A DNA stretch of 64,000 nt from JADFRG01 sp964590515 (GTDB lineage Bacteria; Chloroflexota; Anaerolineae; Anaerolineales; E44-bin32), in NCBI GenBank assembly GCA_964590515.1, contig CAZPZD010000006.1, positions 4,839 to 68,838 of the forward strand. The letters run 5' to 3'. Each line of letters begins with the position of its first letter. The stretch's first letter is position 1. Below are positions 8,950 through 17,213 of this stretch, one piece after another. The translations under genes and the position numbers were made by a program. The notes beneath the pieces are model-generated. The model worked only from the letters and a program-made list of their open reading frames with translations. It searched no databases and had not been told where the DNA came from.

Positions 8950-10191
8950 ATGCAAGATCCCGCATCCGCTCGCCCGCAACGGGCCTCTTCCCCCGACTGG
9001 CAGCCGGGAACCCGGCTGGCGGTGGGGGTGCTCATGGTCGTTCTGGCGGCCTTACTGCTCTACCGGCTGCGCCAGCTGCTGACGCCGGTCATCCTCGCTT
9101 TCCTGCTCGCCTACATCCTGTACCCATTGGTGCGCCGCCTGGAGGTCCGCCTTCGATCGAGCCGCGGGATCGCGGTGGGGTTGGTCTACTTGATTATTCT
9201 GCTGCTCTTGGGAGGGACGACCACCGGGATTGGGATCGCACTATCGCAGCTCCTGGCCGGATTCGGCGAGTTCCTCGAGCGGATCTCACGACAGCTGCCT
9301 GAGTTCGTTGACAGCCTGATGGTGCTCAAGTTCCAGATAGGTCCGCTGGTTGTCGATCTGAGTGGTGTCGAGGGTCTCGCCAATAGTCTGACGTCGACCA
9401 TCGCGCCGTTGGTGAGCCAGACCGGAACCCTGCTCAGCGAGGTGGCGGGAGCCACCGCCTCATTTGTCGGCAACGCCCTGATTGTGTTGGTGATCGGCTT
9501 CTACGTACTGCTCAATTTCGAGCGAATCCGGGATTGGCTGATCGCGGCCGCCCCCACTCCCTACCAAGCAGATGCCCGCGCCCTGCTGGGCGGCACCGGC
9601 GTCATCTTGCAGGCGTTCTTGCGCGGCCAGCTGATCCTTGGGTTAGTGGTGGGCGTCGCGATGGCCGTGACCATGACCATCCTTGGTGTGCGTTATGCAC
9701 TTGGGATCGGACTCATCGCGGGAGTGTTGGAATTCATTCCGATCTTTGGAGCCCTGGTCACTGCAGTCATCTCGGTCCTGGTGGCCCTGTTCCAGGGATC
9801 CAATGGATGGGGGCTCACTCCCTTCGGATTCGCACTGGTGGTCGCGGGAGCTTCAATCCTCATTCAGCAGATTGAGAACAATGTGCTCGTACCGCGGATC
9901 ATTGGTCACAGCCTGGACCTCAACCCGCTGGTCGTGATTCTGGCGTTGCTGGCCGCTGGCAGCCTGGCGGGAGTGTTGGGATTGCTGCTTGCCGCTCCGG
10001 CGGTGGCGACCCTGAAGCTGGTCTTCAGCTACCTGTATTGGAAGACGGTTGGGGTGCAGCCGGCTATCGCTCAAATCCCTTCTCGGCCGAGCGCAGCCCG
10101 ACCCTCTCGCCTGCGCCGACTGTGGGGGCGATTCCGGGCGGGCGGGAAGTCCGAGCCGACCCCAACGCCGGGCTCGACTCCGCCCCCTTGA
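8950..10191 (+). CDS. AI-2E family transporter (permease)
   Basis: A 413-residue integral membrane protein of the AI-2E/PerM family (DUF20). It has about eight hydrophobic helices: two near residues 20-65, one near 80, a long soluble loop (~95-150), then helices from ~160. Family hallmarks in the C-terminal half are GVLEFIPIFGALV and LNPLVVILALLAAGSLAGVLG. A Pro/Arg-rich cytoplasmic tail closes the protein. Family members export quorum signals or act in Na+(Li+)/H+ exchange; the substrate is unknown. ATG 8950 is chosen from promoter position. Confidence 0.88.
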   Translation: MQDPASARPQRASSPDWQPGTRLAVGVLMVVLAALLLYRLRQLLTPVILAFLLAYILYPLVRRLEVRLRSSRGIAVGLVYLIILLLLGGTTTGIGIALSQLLAGFGEFLERISRQLPEFVDSLMVLKFQIGPLVVDLSGVEGLANSLTSTIAPLVSQTGTLLSEVAGATASFVGNALIVLVIGFYVLLNFERIRDWLIAAAPTPYQADARALLGGTGVILQAFLRGQLILGLVVGVAMAVTMTILGVRYALGIGLIAGVLEFIPIFGALVTAVISVLVALFQGSNGWGLTPFGFALVVAGASILIQQIENNVLVPRIIGHSLDLNPLVVILALLAAGSLAGVLGLLLAAPAVATLKLVFSYLYWKTVGVQPAIAQIPSRPSAARPSRLRRLWGRFRAGGKSEPTPTPGSTPPP

Positions 10192-10250
10192 CCTCGATCC
10201 GCGAGGCCCTGCGCCGGCTGATTCAGCGCGCGCGGGTGGGCCCGGCCTTA

Positions 10251-10279
10251 TTGTCTGGCCCGGGGCGCGGTGCTATCAT
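10251..10279 (+). promoter_or_regulatory. Promoter of the phosphoribosyltransferase gene
   Basis: TTGTCT (10251-10256), 17-base spacer, TATCAT (10274-10279). The expected start is about 10286, ten bases before ATG 10296. Confidence 0.65.
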
Positions 10280-10295
10280 CGACCCGAGGCGGGCG

Positions 10296-10802
10296 ATGAC
10301 CCAAAGAACCGAGCTAATCAGCTGGGAGGAAGTCGACCAGCTAATCGAGCACCTCACCCCTCAATTCGAGACCGAATTCGACGCGATGGTGATCATCACT
10401 CGGGGCGGAATCGTCCCGGGTGGGATGCTGTGCGAGGCGCTGAACATCCTGGACGTGCTGACCGCGGCGGTCGACTTCCCCTTCGAGTCGCAGAAATCGA
10501 GCACTGCGTTGTACGCCTGGCCGGCCTTCATCCAATTCCCCGATGAGGACCAGCTGCGAGGCAGGCAGGTTCTAGTCGTCGACGATGTGTGGGGTTCGGG
10601 CCGCACGATCACTGCGGTGAAGAACAGAGTTTCATCTGCCGGTGGCTTCCCTCACACCTGCGTCCTGCACTTCAATCCGTACCGCAGCCTCTTCAACGAG
10701 GCCAAGCCGGACTACTACGCGGCCGTCACCGACGCCTATGTCGTGTACCCCTGGGAGGTCGATCGAGATGCGGATCGGGTTTTGCTCGACGCGCCGGACT
10801 GA
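10296..10802 (+). CDS. Purine-type phosphoribosyltransferase
   Basis: A 168-residue type I phosphoribosyltransferase. VLVVDDVWGSGRT near residue 92 is the PRPP-binding loop (two acidic residues followed by the Gly-rich turn), and VIITRGGIVPG near residue 33 is the pyrophosphate-binding loop. It resembles xanthine/hypoxanthine (Gpt-like) enzymes that attach ribose-5-phosphate to a base. The base specificity cannot be fixed. ATG 10296 fits the promoter; the frame is open further upstream but overlaps the preceding gene. Confidence 0.8.
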   Translation: MTQRTELISWEEVDQLIEHLTPQFETEFDAMVIITRGGIVPGGMLCEALNILDVLTAAVDFPFESQKSSTALYAWPAFIQFPDEDQLRGRQVLVVDDVWGSGRTITAVKNRVSSAGGFPHTCVLHFNPYRSLFNEAKPDYYAAVTDAYVVYPWEVDRDADRVLLDAPD

Positions 10803-10842
10803 GCAGGCATGAACCGGGTCTTGGCCTCCAAGACACCTCCAA

Positions 10843-10871
10843 TTGACAACCCTCAGAGCGCCCTGTATAAT
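10843..10871 (+). promoter_or_regulatory. Consensus sigma70-type promoter of the S1 operon leader
   Basis: Perfect TTGACA (10843-10848) and perfect TATAAT (10866-10871) with the ideal 17-base spacer: the strongest promoter in the window. The expected start is about 10878, giving a leader of roughly 135 bases. Confidence 0.92.
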
Positions 10872-10877
10872 GACGAC

Positions 10878-11011
10878 GCGCTTCGGGCTATTGCTGGCCC
10901 GGGACCGTCACTGAACGAAGCTTAGGAGTATTAGGGAAGGATCACTCTTAAACTCCTTGGGAGGGATTGTGGCCTGGTCGGTTTCTGAGCGCTGATCAGG
11001 CTCTTTTTTTT
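10878..11011 (+). ncRNA. Structured leader or small RNA upstream of the S1 protein gene
   Basis: The transcript from the consensus promoter is expected to fold. CGGGC (10884) pairs with GCCCG (10897), AGGAGT (about 10924) pairs with ACTCCT (about 10952), and the transcript ends in a terminator whose T-tract stops two bases before ATG 11014. It is either an attenuating leader or an independent RNA of about 134 bases. A possible 8-codon leader peptide (GTG 10969 to TGA 10995), preceded by GGGAGGG, runs through the terminator stem. It matches no riboswitch class I can recognise. Confidence 0.5.
10972..11011 (+). terminator. Terminator/attenuator abutting the S1 gene start
   Basis: A 10-bp stem (GCCTGGTCGG / CTGATCAGGC, two G-T pairs) with a 10-base loop is followed by TC and eight T. 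The start codon ATG 11014 comes two bases later, leaving no room for a ribosome-binding site. Confidence 0.8.
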
Positions 11012-11013
11012 GC

Positions 11014-12090
11014 ATGGACCATTCTGAAGATTTCCTTACCCTGCTGACTGAATCAAGCTCCGTGCCGGAAGCGAACCGGGGGGATTTGCTTCAGGGTCGG
11101 GTCATCGCGACCGATGCCTACGGAATCATCGTGGACCTCGGTCTCAAGCGCGACGGCCTGGTCCCGCGGGCAGACCTGGAGCTGCTTCCTCCTGCAGAAG
11201 CCAAACTCAAGATCGGAGACCCAGTCGCGGTGATGGTGGTGGAGCCGTTGGATTCGGACGGGAATCTGGTGGTCTCCATCGCCCAGGCCCGTGAAAGTGG
11301 CGATTGGCTGCGGGCCCAAAGCCTGTTAGATAGTGATGGCATAGTCGAGGCCATCGTGGGTGGCTACAACCGCGGCGGTTTGATCATACCCTTCGGTCGG
11401 CTGCGCGGTTTCGTCCCCGCCTCGCATATCACCGATCTGCCTCGGGGCCTGGACGACAACGGACAGGCCGAATACATGTCGCGACTGGTCGACAAATCTC
11501 TCCCACTGAAGGTAATCGAAGTCGATCCACGCCGGAGGCGGCTGGTGCTCTCGGAGCGCAAGGCGATCCGGCAGTGGCGGCAAGACCAGAAGGCCCGGGT
11601 GATCGATCAGCTCGCGCTGGAAGAAGTGCGAGCCGGGCTGGTAACCAGTTTGCGTGAATTCGGCGCCTTCGTGGACATTGGAGGAGCGGACGGTCTAATC
11701 CATATCTCGGAATTGTCATGGAACCGGGTCGAGGACCCCTCGGAAATTCTGCGGGTCGGACAGGAAGTCCAGACGATGGTGATCCGGCTGGACAAAGAGA
11801 GCAACCGCATCGGTCTCAGCTTAAAGCGGTTGCAGCCGAATCCCTGGGAGGGAGCCGCCAGCCAGCTGCAGCAAGGACAAATGCTGGAGGGAATCGTGTC
11901 CCGCTTCGTGCAGGCCGGGATCTATATCCGGTTCGACCTGGGGATCGAGGGATTGTTGAAGTCCGAGGAAGGTCTGGACGGGATCTCCCAAGGTGACAAG
12001 GTCCAGGTGCGAGTGAGCTCCTTCGAGCCCACCAAAGAGCGCCTTGACCTTGAGTGGGCGCAGCCCGCGAATGTTGACCTACCGCTCTAA
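11014..12090 (+). CDS. S1-domain RNA-binding protein (ribosomal protein S1-like)
   Basis: The 358-residue protein consists of four S1 (OB-fold) domains: about 24-95, 105-180, 198-270 (the most canonical, GLVTSLREFGAFVDIGGADG) and 285-350. Four-domain S1 proteins are usual in Gram-positive-like bacteria and Chloroflexota; the E. coli protein has six. It probably helps mRNA binding on the 30S subunit. Co-directional rpsU and infA support a translation role. ATG 11014 has no Shine-Dalgarno because it abuts a terminator; a GTG at 11062 is an alternative. Confidence 0.88.
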   Translation: MDHSEDFLTLLTESSSVPEANRGDLLQGRVIATDAYGIIVDLGLKRDGLVPRADLELLPPAEAKLKIGDPVAVMVVEPLDSDGNLVVSIAQARESGDWLRAQSLLDSDGIVEAIVGGYNRGGLIIPFGRLRGFVPASHITDLPRGLDDNGQAEYMSRLVDKSLPLKVIEVDPRRRRLVLSERKAIRQWRQDQKARVIDQLALEEVRAGLVTSLREFGAFVDIGGADGLIHISELSWNRVEDPSEILRVGQEVQTMVIRLDKESNRIGLSLKRLQPNPWEGAASQLQQGQMLEGIVSRFVQAGIYIRFDLGIEGLLKSEEGLDGISQGDKVQVRVSSFEPTKERLDLEWAQPANVDLPL

Positions 12091-12113
12091 TTGGGAAGCG
12101 AGGTGAGGTTGAG

Positions 12114-12326
12114 ATGGCCACAGTAGTCCTGCGGCCGAATGAGTCCCAGGAGGCATTGCTCCGGCGGTTTCGTAAGAAGGTAGCCAAGAGCGGCATCCTC
12201 AGCACCGTACGCCGCAAACGCTGGTTCGTCTCAAAGAGTGAGATGCGGCGGATCGAGCGCAAGAAGTCGATTCGTCGACTGAAGCGACGGGCGCGTAAGA
12301 ACGTATCCTTCGATCAAGGGCGATAG
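12114..12326 (+). CDS. rpsU: 30S ribosomal protein S21
   Basis: A 70-residue, very basic protein with the S21 pattern [20 protein letters not shown] at the N-terminus and a basic tail ([10 protein letters not shown]). It sits at the 3' end of 16S rRNA near the anti-Shine-Dalgarno. It lies 23 bases after the S1-protein gene and 2 bases before infA, so all three are likely one mRNA. Confidence 0.93.
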   Translation: MATVVLRPNESQEALLRRFRKKVAKSGILSTVRRKRWFVSKSEMRRIERKKSIRRLKRRARKNVSFDQGR

Positions 12327-12328
12327 CC

Positions 12329-12580
12329 GTGACAAAGAAGGAAGAGAAGATCGAGGTCGACGGCATCGTGGTCGAGGCCCTACCGGCGACTCAGTTCCGG
12401 GTGGAGCTGGACAACGGGCATAAGGTGCTGGCTTACCTTTCTGGAAAGATGCGCCGGCACTACATTCGCATCCTGCGTGGCGACCGGGTCCGGGTCGAGC
12501 TATCGCCGTACGATCTCACCCGGGGTCGAATTGCCTACCGGTTCAAGAAGGGCGGCAAGGTGATCGAGGAGACTCGCTAG
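12329..12580 (+). CDS. infA: Translation initiation factor IF-1
   Basis: An OB-fold protein of 83 residues that occupies the A site of the 30S subunit during initiation. It shows the canonical segments [36 protein letters not shown] and [16 protein letters not shown]. It is about ten residues longer than usual because of a basic tail after YRFK. GTG start, two bases after the rpsU stop. Its place outside the spc/alpha ribosomal operon, next to rpsU, is less common. Confidence 0.95.
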   Translation: MTKKEEKIEVDGIVVEALPATQFRVELDNGHKVLAYLSGKMRRHYIRILRGDRVRVELSPYDLTRGRIAYRFKKGGKVIEETR

Positions 12581-12614
12581 GTTCGCCACTGCTCCTTGTC
12601 TCGGTCTTAGAATC

Positions 12615-12641
12615 AAAACCGCCCCCGCTAATCGGGGGCGG
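12615..12641 (-). terminator. Terminator of the hrcA-prmA operon
   Basis: Perfect 9-bp stem CCGCCCCCG / CGGGGGCGG with a 5-base loop (12619-12641). On the minus strand it is followed by TTTT. It lies between the convergent infA and prmA genes and could act on both strands; the T-tract favours the minus strand. Confidence 0.7.
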
Positions 12642-12660
12642 CGTGATTCCTGTTCCGGTC

Positions 12661-13536
12661 TCAGGACGGCTGGAGCAGGACTGTCCGCCAATCGTCGGTC
12701 TCCCGCACCTGCAGCTCTCGCAAATTGGCTTCAACCGCCGCCGTTCTCAGCTGGGGGAGGTCGGTGTCCAGCAATCCGGAAAGCACCAACCGACCGGTTG
12801 GGCCGACCCAGGTGGCCAGCCCGGCCTGCAGCAGGTCGATCAGAGTATCCGAACGGAGGTTGGCAACCAGCAAGTCGACCAGCTCGATCCGACCCGGTCC
12901 ATCGGCCCGATACGAGCCCAGGGCCACTTTGACCTGCCTGGCAACCCGGTTGCGGCGGACGTTAAGCTGCGCCAGCTCCACCGCCTGCGGGTCGGTGTCA
13001 AGCGCCAGGACCCGCCGAGCGCCCATCCGGGCGGCGGCAATGGACAGAATTCCGGAGCCGCACCCGAGATCCACAACCCTCTCGCCGGGGCGCAGAGTCT
13101 CCTCGATGAGCTCGAGACAATGGCGGGTTGTAGGATGGGCCCCGGTCCCGAAAGCCATCCCCGGCTCCAGCCGGACTACCAGGCGCCCCCCAGGGTCGGC
13201 GGTGCTCCAACTCGGCAGCACCATCAAGCGGCGCCCGATCGGCAGCGGGCGATACTCCCGCTTCCAGATCTCGGCCCAGTCCTGCTCGTCGACCGAACGG
13301 AAGGTGGGCGAGGGAAAGGGCTGAATCTGGCCAAGGTGCCAGAGGCCTTCTTCGAGTTCGGCTTGGCGGTCGGCGAGAGTTCCGTCGACCGGGAGCCAGG
13401 CCCGCACCAAGACCGCCTGCCCCAGGTCGTCCAATCCTTCGATGGCAACTCCGTTCGCAGCGAGACGTCCGAGCAGCTCCGCCGCGGGTTCCGCCAATTC
13501 GGCGCGGAGTCGGAGCGAGACCTCCAACCAGTTCAA
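12661..13536 (-). CDS. prmA: Ribosomal protein L11 methyltransferase
   Basis: SAM-dependent enzyme that trimethylates L11. The 291-residue protein has a PrmA-type N-terminal domain and a Rossmann methyltransferase domain with motif I VVDLGCGSGILSIAAA near residue 155, the acidic LALDTDPQAV, and VDLLVANL as the catalytic-loop equivalent. It starts with TTG at 13536, overlapping the dnaJ stop as TTGA, so translation is probably coupled. prmA closing a dnaK operon is the same arrangement as in Bacillus. Confidence 0.92.
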   Translation of the reverse strand: MNWLEVSLRLRAELAEPAAELLGRLAANGVAIEGLDDLGQAVLVRAWLPVDGTLADRQAELEEGLWHLGQIQPFPSPTFRSVDEQDWAEIWKREYRPLPIGRRLMVLPSWSTADPGGRLVVRLEPGMAFGTGAHPTTRHCLELIEETLRPGERVVDLGCGSGILSIAAARMGARRVLALDTDPQAVELAQLNVRRNRVARQVKVALGSYRADGPGRIELVDLLVANLRSDTLIDLLQAGLATWVGPTGRLVLSGLLDTDLPQLRTAAVEANLRELQVRETDDWRTVLLQPS

Positions 13537-14648
13537 TCCACCAGCCCGCCGATCAGGTCTTTGAGGTCATCCAGCAGGCTGCGGGCCTGAGGCTTGACCT
13601 CTGAGCCGAGGGTGAGGGCCAGCCGCTCGAAGAGCTCTCGTTGCTCGGGGGAGAGCGACTTCGGGACTTCGATCGAGATGATCACCAACTGGTCACCCCG
13701 GCCGTTGGATCTCAGGTGGGGGACGCCCTTGCCCTTGAGTCGGAAGACCTTTCCTGGCTGGGTGCCAGCGGGAACCCGCAGTTTTTCCTCGCCGTCCAGG
13801 GTCGGGACGGTGATCTCCGATCCGAGGGCGGATTGGGCAACGTTGATCGAGAGGTCAACTAAGATCTCATCCTTTCGTCGCCGAAAGTACAGATGAGGCA
13901 GGACCTGAACCACCACGTACAGATCGCCCCGCGGACCGTTGTTGGGGCCGGGCTCGCCCTCCCCGGTGACCCGAACCTGGGTTCCGTCGTCGACTCCGGC
14001 CGGAATCGGAATCTGGCGGACGACCCGTTGCTGCTCAATCCCGCTGCTGTGGCACACCCGGCAGGGAGACGAGACCACCTCGCCTCGGCCGCCGCAATTG
14101 GGGCAGGTCGTCACGTTGACCATTGAGCCCAGGAAGGTCTGCCGCACCTGGCGGACCTCGCCTGAACCGTCGCAGGTCGGGCAACGAAGGGGAGTCGTGC
14201 CTGGCTCGGCCCCCGTTCCCCGGCAGCGCGAGCAGATGTCCCTTCGGACAAACTCGATCTCCTTCTCGGCACCGAAGACCGCTTCCTGGAACTCAAGCCG
14301 CAGGTCGTAGCGCAGATCCGCGCCGCGGCGAGGGGCGCCGCGACGGCGTCGACCGCCCATGCCGAATCCGAAGAACTCCTCGAAGATGTCGCTGAATCCA
14401 AAGTCGAAATCGGTGGGCATACCCTTCAGGCCGGCATGCCCGAATCGATCGTAGGCCGCCCGCCGCTGATCGTCGGAGAGCACCCCGTACGCCTCGTTGA
14501 TTTCCTTGAAGCGGTCCTCGGACCCCGGTTCGTGATTCACATCCGGGTGGTACTGTTTGGCAAGCCGGCGGTAGGCGCTGCGCAAGTCGTCGGCTGAGGC
14601 CTCCCGCCCGACCCCCAAGGAGTCGTAGTAGTCTCGCTTATCAGCCAT
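13533..14648 (-). CDS. dnaJ: Chaperone protein DnaJ
   Basis: Hsp40 co-chaperone that stimulates DnaK ATPase. The J-domain (residues 3-70) contains the HPD motif in YHPDVNH. A short Gly/Phe-containing region follows, then a zinc-finger domain with four CxxCxGxG-type repeats (CSRCRGTG, CPTCDGSG, CPNCGGRG, CRVCHSSG; the last lacks the final Gly), then the two substrate-binding domains. Its length of 371 residues is typical of type I DnaJ. ATG 14648 (MADKRDYYD) is chosen over an in-frame TTG at 14657. Confidence 0.96.
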   Translation of the reverse strand: MADKRDYYDSLGVGREASADDLRSAYRRLAKQYHPDVNHEPGSEDRFKEINEAYGVLSDDQRRAAYDRFGHAGLKGMPTDFDFGFSDIFEEFFGFGMGGRRRRGAPRRGADLRYDLRLEFQEAVFGAEKEIEFVRRDICSRCRGTGAEPGTTPLRCPTCDGSGEVRQVRQTFLGSMVNVTTCPNCGGRGEVVSSPCRVCHSSGIEQQRVVRQIPIPAGVDDGTQVRVTGEGEPGPNNGPRGDLYVVVQVLPHLYFRRRKDEILVDLSINVAQSALGSEITVPTLDGEEKLRVPAGTQPGKVFRLKGKGVPHLRSNGRGDQLVIISIEVPKSLSPEQRELFERLALTLGSEVKPQARSLLDDLKDLIGGLVD

Positions 14649-14699
14649 CTGGGTCAAAAGGCCGGCGAAGGCGCAACGGTCCGCCTCCGCCCGGTTGGA

Positions 14700-16571
14700 T
14701 TAGTTCTCGAAATAATCGCGGCCAACCCCGTCTCCGGAGGAGGATCCATTCTCTCCTCCCGCGGCGCGGCCGGACTGAGCCTTTGCGGCGACCTCTCGGA
14801 CCGCCGCGAGCAATTCATTGGACATCTTGCGCAGGCGGTCGGTGTCCGCCTCCTCCATTGCCTGTTCCAACAGTCGCAACTGGGCTTGGAGGTCCGCCCG
14901 AGCTCCCTCAGGGATGTGGCCTTCGTTCTGGTCGAGGACTTTGCGGGCATTGTAGAGCGCGTTGTCGGCCACGTTGCGGGCCTCGGCCCGGTCACGCCGG
15001 TCGGCGTCTTGATTGGCATGCAGCTCGGAGTCGGTGCGCATCTGCTCAACTTCGGCTTCGGACAACCCGGAGCTGGCGGTGATCGTAATGTGCTGAGTTC
15101 GGGAGGTCGCCTTATCGGTGGCGCTGACGTTGAGGATTCCATCCGCGTCGATGTCGAAAGTGACCTCGATCTGCGGAACTCCGCGGGGGGCGGTCGGGAT
15201 TCCATCCAGCCGGAACTTGCCGAGCGACTTGTTGTCGGCCGCCATCGAGCGCTCGCCTTGCACGACGTGGATCTCAACTTCACCCTGGTTGTCGGCCGCA
15301 GTCGAGAAAACCTGGGTCTTGCGGGCCGGGATGGTGGTGTTGCGCTCGATCAGGGCGGTCGCCACGCCGCCCAGGGTCTCGATGGATAAAGAAAGCGGAG
15401 TGACGTCCAAGAGCAGGATATCCTTCACCTCTCCGCCCAACACGCCTGCCTGGATGGCTGCCCCGACCGCCACGACCTCATCCGGGTTCACCCCCTTATG
15501 GGGCTCCTTCTCGAAAATCTTGCGCACTGCCTCCTGCACCGCCGGCATGCGGGTCATCCCTCCCACCAGAATAACTTCGTCAATCTCGGCAGCCTTGAGC
15601 GAGGCGTCTTGCAGTGCCATCGTGCAGGGGGCTATGCAGCGTTCGATCAGATCCTCGGTCAGCTGCTCCAACTTGGCTCGGGTTAAGGTCAGGTTCAGAT
15701 GCTTGGGACCGGACGCATCGGCGGTGATGAAGGGCAGGTTGATCTCGGTCTGAGCCACGGTGGAGAGCTCGATCTTGGCCTTCTCGGCGGCTTCCCGCAG
15801 CCGCTGGAGCCCCTGGCGGTCCTGCCGCATGTCGATGCCCTGGTCGCGGCGGAACTCCTCCACCACCCAGTCGATGATGCGTTGGTCGAAGTCGTCCCCG
15901 CCCAGAAACGTGTCGCCGTTGGTGGACTTGACCTCGAACACTCCGTCGCCGACATCCAGGATCGAGATGTCGAAGGTGCCCCCGCCCAGATCGAATACCG
16001 CGATGGTCTCGTCGGTCTTACGATCCAAGCCGTAGGCCAAGGAGGAGGCAGTCGGCTCGTTGATGATCCGCAGCACCTCCAACCCTGCGATCTTTCCGGC
16101 GTCCTTGGTCGCATTGCGCTGCGAGTCATTGAAATAAGCCGGGACTGTGATGACGGCCTGGGTTACCGCCTCCCCGATGTAAGCCTCAGCGTCGGCCTTG
16201 ATCTTGGCCAGGATCATGGCCGAGACCTCGGGTGGGGCGTATTCCTTGCCTCCCATGTGAACCCGGACATCTCCGTTGGCCGCACCGGTCACCTTATAGG
16301 GAACTACATCGAGCGCCCGTTGAACCTCCGGATCGCTGTGCTTGCGGCCCATGAAGCGCTTGATAGAAAAGATGGTGTTGTCCGCATTGACGATCGCCTG
16401 CCGGCGGGCGACTTGGCCGACCAAACGCTCACCGGTCTTTGGATTGATCGCAACCACCGAGGGGATTAGTCGGCTGCCCTCGGAGGAAGTGATCACGGTC
16501 GGCTCGCCGCCCTCCATAACCGCGACGACCGAATTCGTGGTGCCCAGGTCGATCCCAATTATCCGTCCCAT
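14700..16571 (-). CDS. dnaK: Chaperone protein DnaK (Hsp70)
   Basis: ATP-dependent Hsp70. The 623-residue protein starts with the phosphate-1 motif [12 protein letters not shown], followed by [14 protein letters not shown] near residue 190, the linker-proximal DVTPLSL near residue 385, and a substrate-binding domain with a helical lid. The C-terminus is short and ends in VGRDYFEN rather than in the EEVD or long DVVDAEF-type tail. It is part of the CIRCE-controlled operon, 12 bases after grpE. Confidence 0.97.
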   Translation of the reverse strand: MGRIIGIDLGTTNSVVAVMEGGEPTVITSSEGSRLIPSVVAINPKTGERLVGQVARRQAIVNADNTIFSIKRFMGRKHSDPEVQRALDVVPYKVTGAANGDVRVHMGGKEYAPPEVSAMILAKIKADAEAYIGEAVTQAVITVPAYFNDSQRNATKDAGKIAGLEVLRIINEPTASSLAYGLDRKTDETIAVFDLGGGTFDISILDVGDGVFEVKSTNGDTFLGGDDFDQRIIDWVVEEFRRDQGIDMRQDRQGLQRLREAAEKAKIELSTVAQTEINLPFITADASGPKHLNLTLTRAKLEQLTEDLIERCIAPCTMALQDASLKAAEIDEVILVGGMTRMPAVQEAVRKIFEKEPHKGVNPDEVVAVGAAIQAGVLGGEVKDILLLDVTPLSLSIETLGGVATALIERNTTIPARKTQVFSTAADNQGEVEIHVVQGERSMAADNKSLGKFRLDGIPTAPRGVPQIEVTFDIDADGILNVSATDKATSRTQHITITASSGLSEAEVEQMRTDSELHANQDADRRDRAEARNVADNALYNARKVLDQNEGHIPEGARADLQAQLRLLEQAMEEADTDRLRKMSNELLAAVREVAAKAQSGRAAGGENGSSSGDGVGRDYFEN

Positions 16572-16583
16572 GTCTAGTTCACC

Positions 16584-17192
16584 CTATTTGGCGACCCGTA
16601 CCAGGGCCGGCCGGAGCACGCGATCTCCCATTCGGTATCCCCGCTGCACGACCTCGATCACCTGACCCTCGCCGTGGCCGTCGCTCTCCTCATGTGAGAG
16701 GGCCTCGTGCAGCACCGGATCAAACGACATGCCTTCGGCGAGGATTTCCTCCACCCCTTCGGCGATAACCAGGGCGGACAACTTGCGGTAGATCAACTCA
16801 ATGCCCTCGGACCAGGAAGCCGCATCGCCGTCGGAGGGGCGGTCCTTCAAGGCCCGTTCCAGATCGTCCATGACCCCCAAGAACCTCACTAAGGTGCTGC
16901 CGGCGATCCGATCACGGGCCTCGGCCTGTTCGCGCTCGGTCCGCCTCTTGTAATTGGCAAACTCGGCTCGGGCCCGCTGCCAACCATCGAGATACTCATC
17001 GGCCTGTGCCTGGAGGTTCTCAAGTTCGGACTGGATTGGCTGGGGGGCGACCACCGACTCCAAATCCTCGGCGGTCAATTCCTGCTCGGTCAGCTCGGCC
17101 TCGTTCGGAGCTTCCACCGGCGGACTCTCGATTTCCTGCCCGGTGCTGTCCGAATCCCCCGGCTTTGGTTTATTGTTCCCGGATTTCGTCAC
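16584..17192 (-). CDS. grpE: Nucleotide exchange factor GrpE
   Basis: Releases ADP from DnaK. It has 202 residues: an acidic disordered N-terminus (~1-55), a long coiled-coil helix (~55-110, with YLDGWQRARAEFANYKRRTE typical of GrpE), and a beta domain containing GMSFDPVLHEALS and VIEVVQRGYRMGDRVLRPALVRVAK. GTG start at 17192 preceded by GAGGG. It lies between hrcA and dnaK. Confidence 0.95.
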   Translation of the reverse strand: MTKSGNNKPKPGDSDSTGQEIESPPVEAPNEAELTEQELTAEDLESVVAPQPIQSELENLQAQADEYLDGWQRARAEFANYKRRTEREQAEARDRIAGSTLVRFLGVMDDLERALKDRPSDGDAASWSEGIELIYRKLSALVIAEGVEEILAEGMSFDPVLHEALSHEESDGHGEGQVIEVVQRGYRMGDRVLRPALVRVAK

Positions 17193-17213
17193 GTTGCCCT
17201 CGTCAGGTTCTGG

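Noticed and set aside
12643..13590. Plus-strand frame of 315 codons over prmA
   Set aside because: Its composition is low-complexity Gln/Gly/Arg with no known motif, while prmA on the other strand has the full methyltransferase signature.
15699..16469. 256-codon frame opposite dnaK
   Set aside because: Shadow of a highly conserved gene; no ribosome-binding site or domain.
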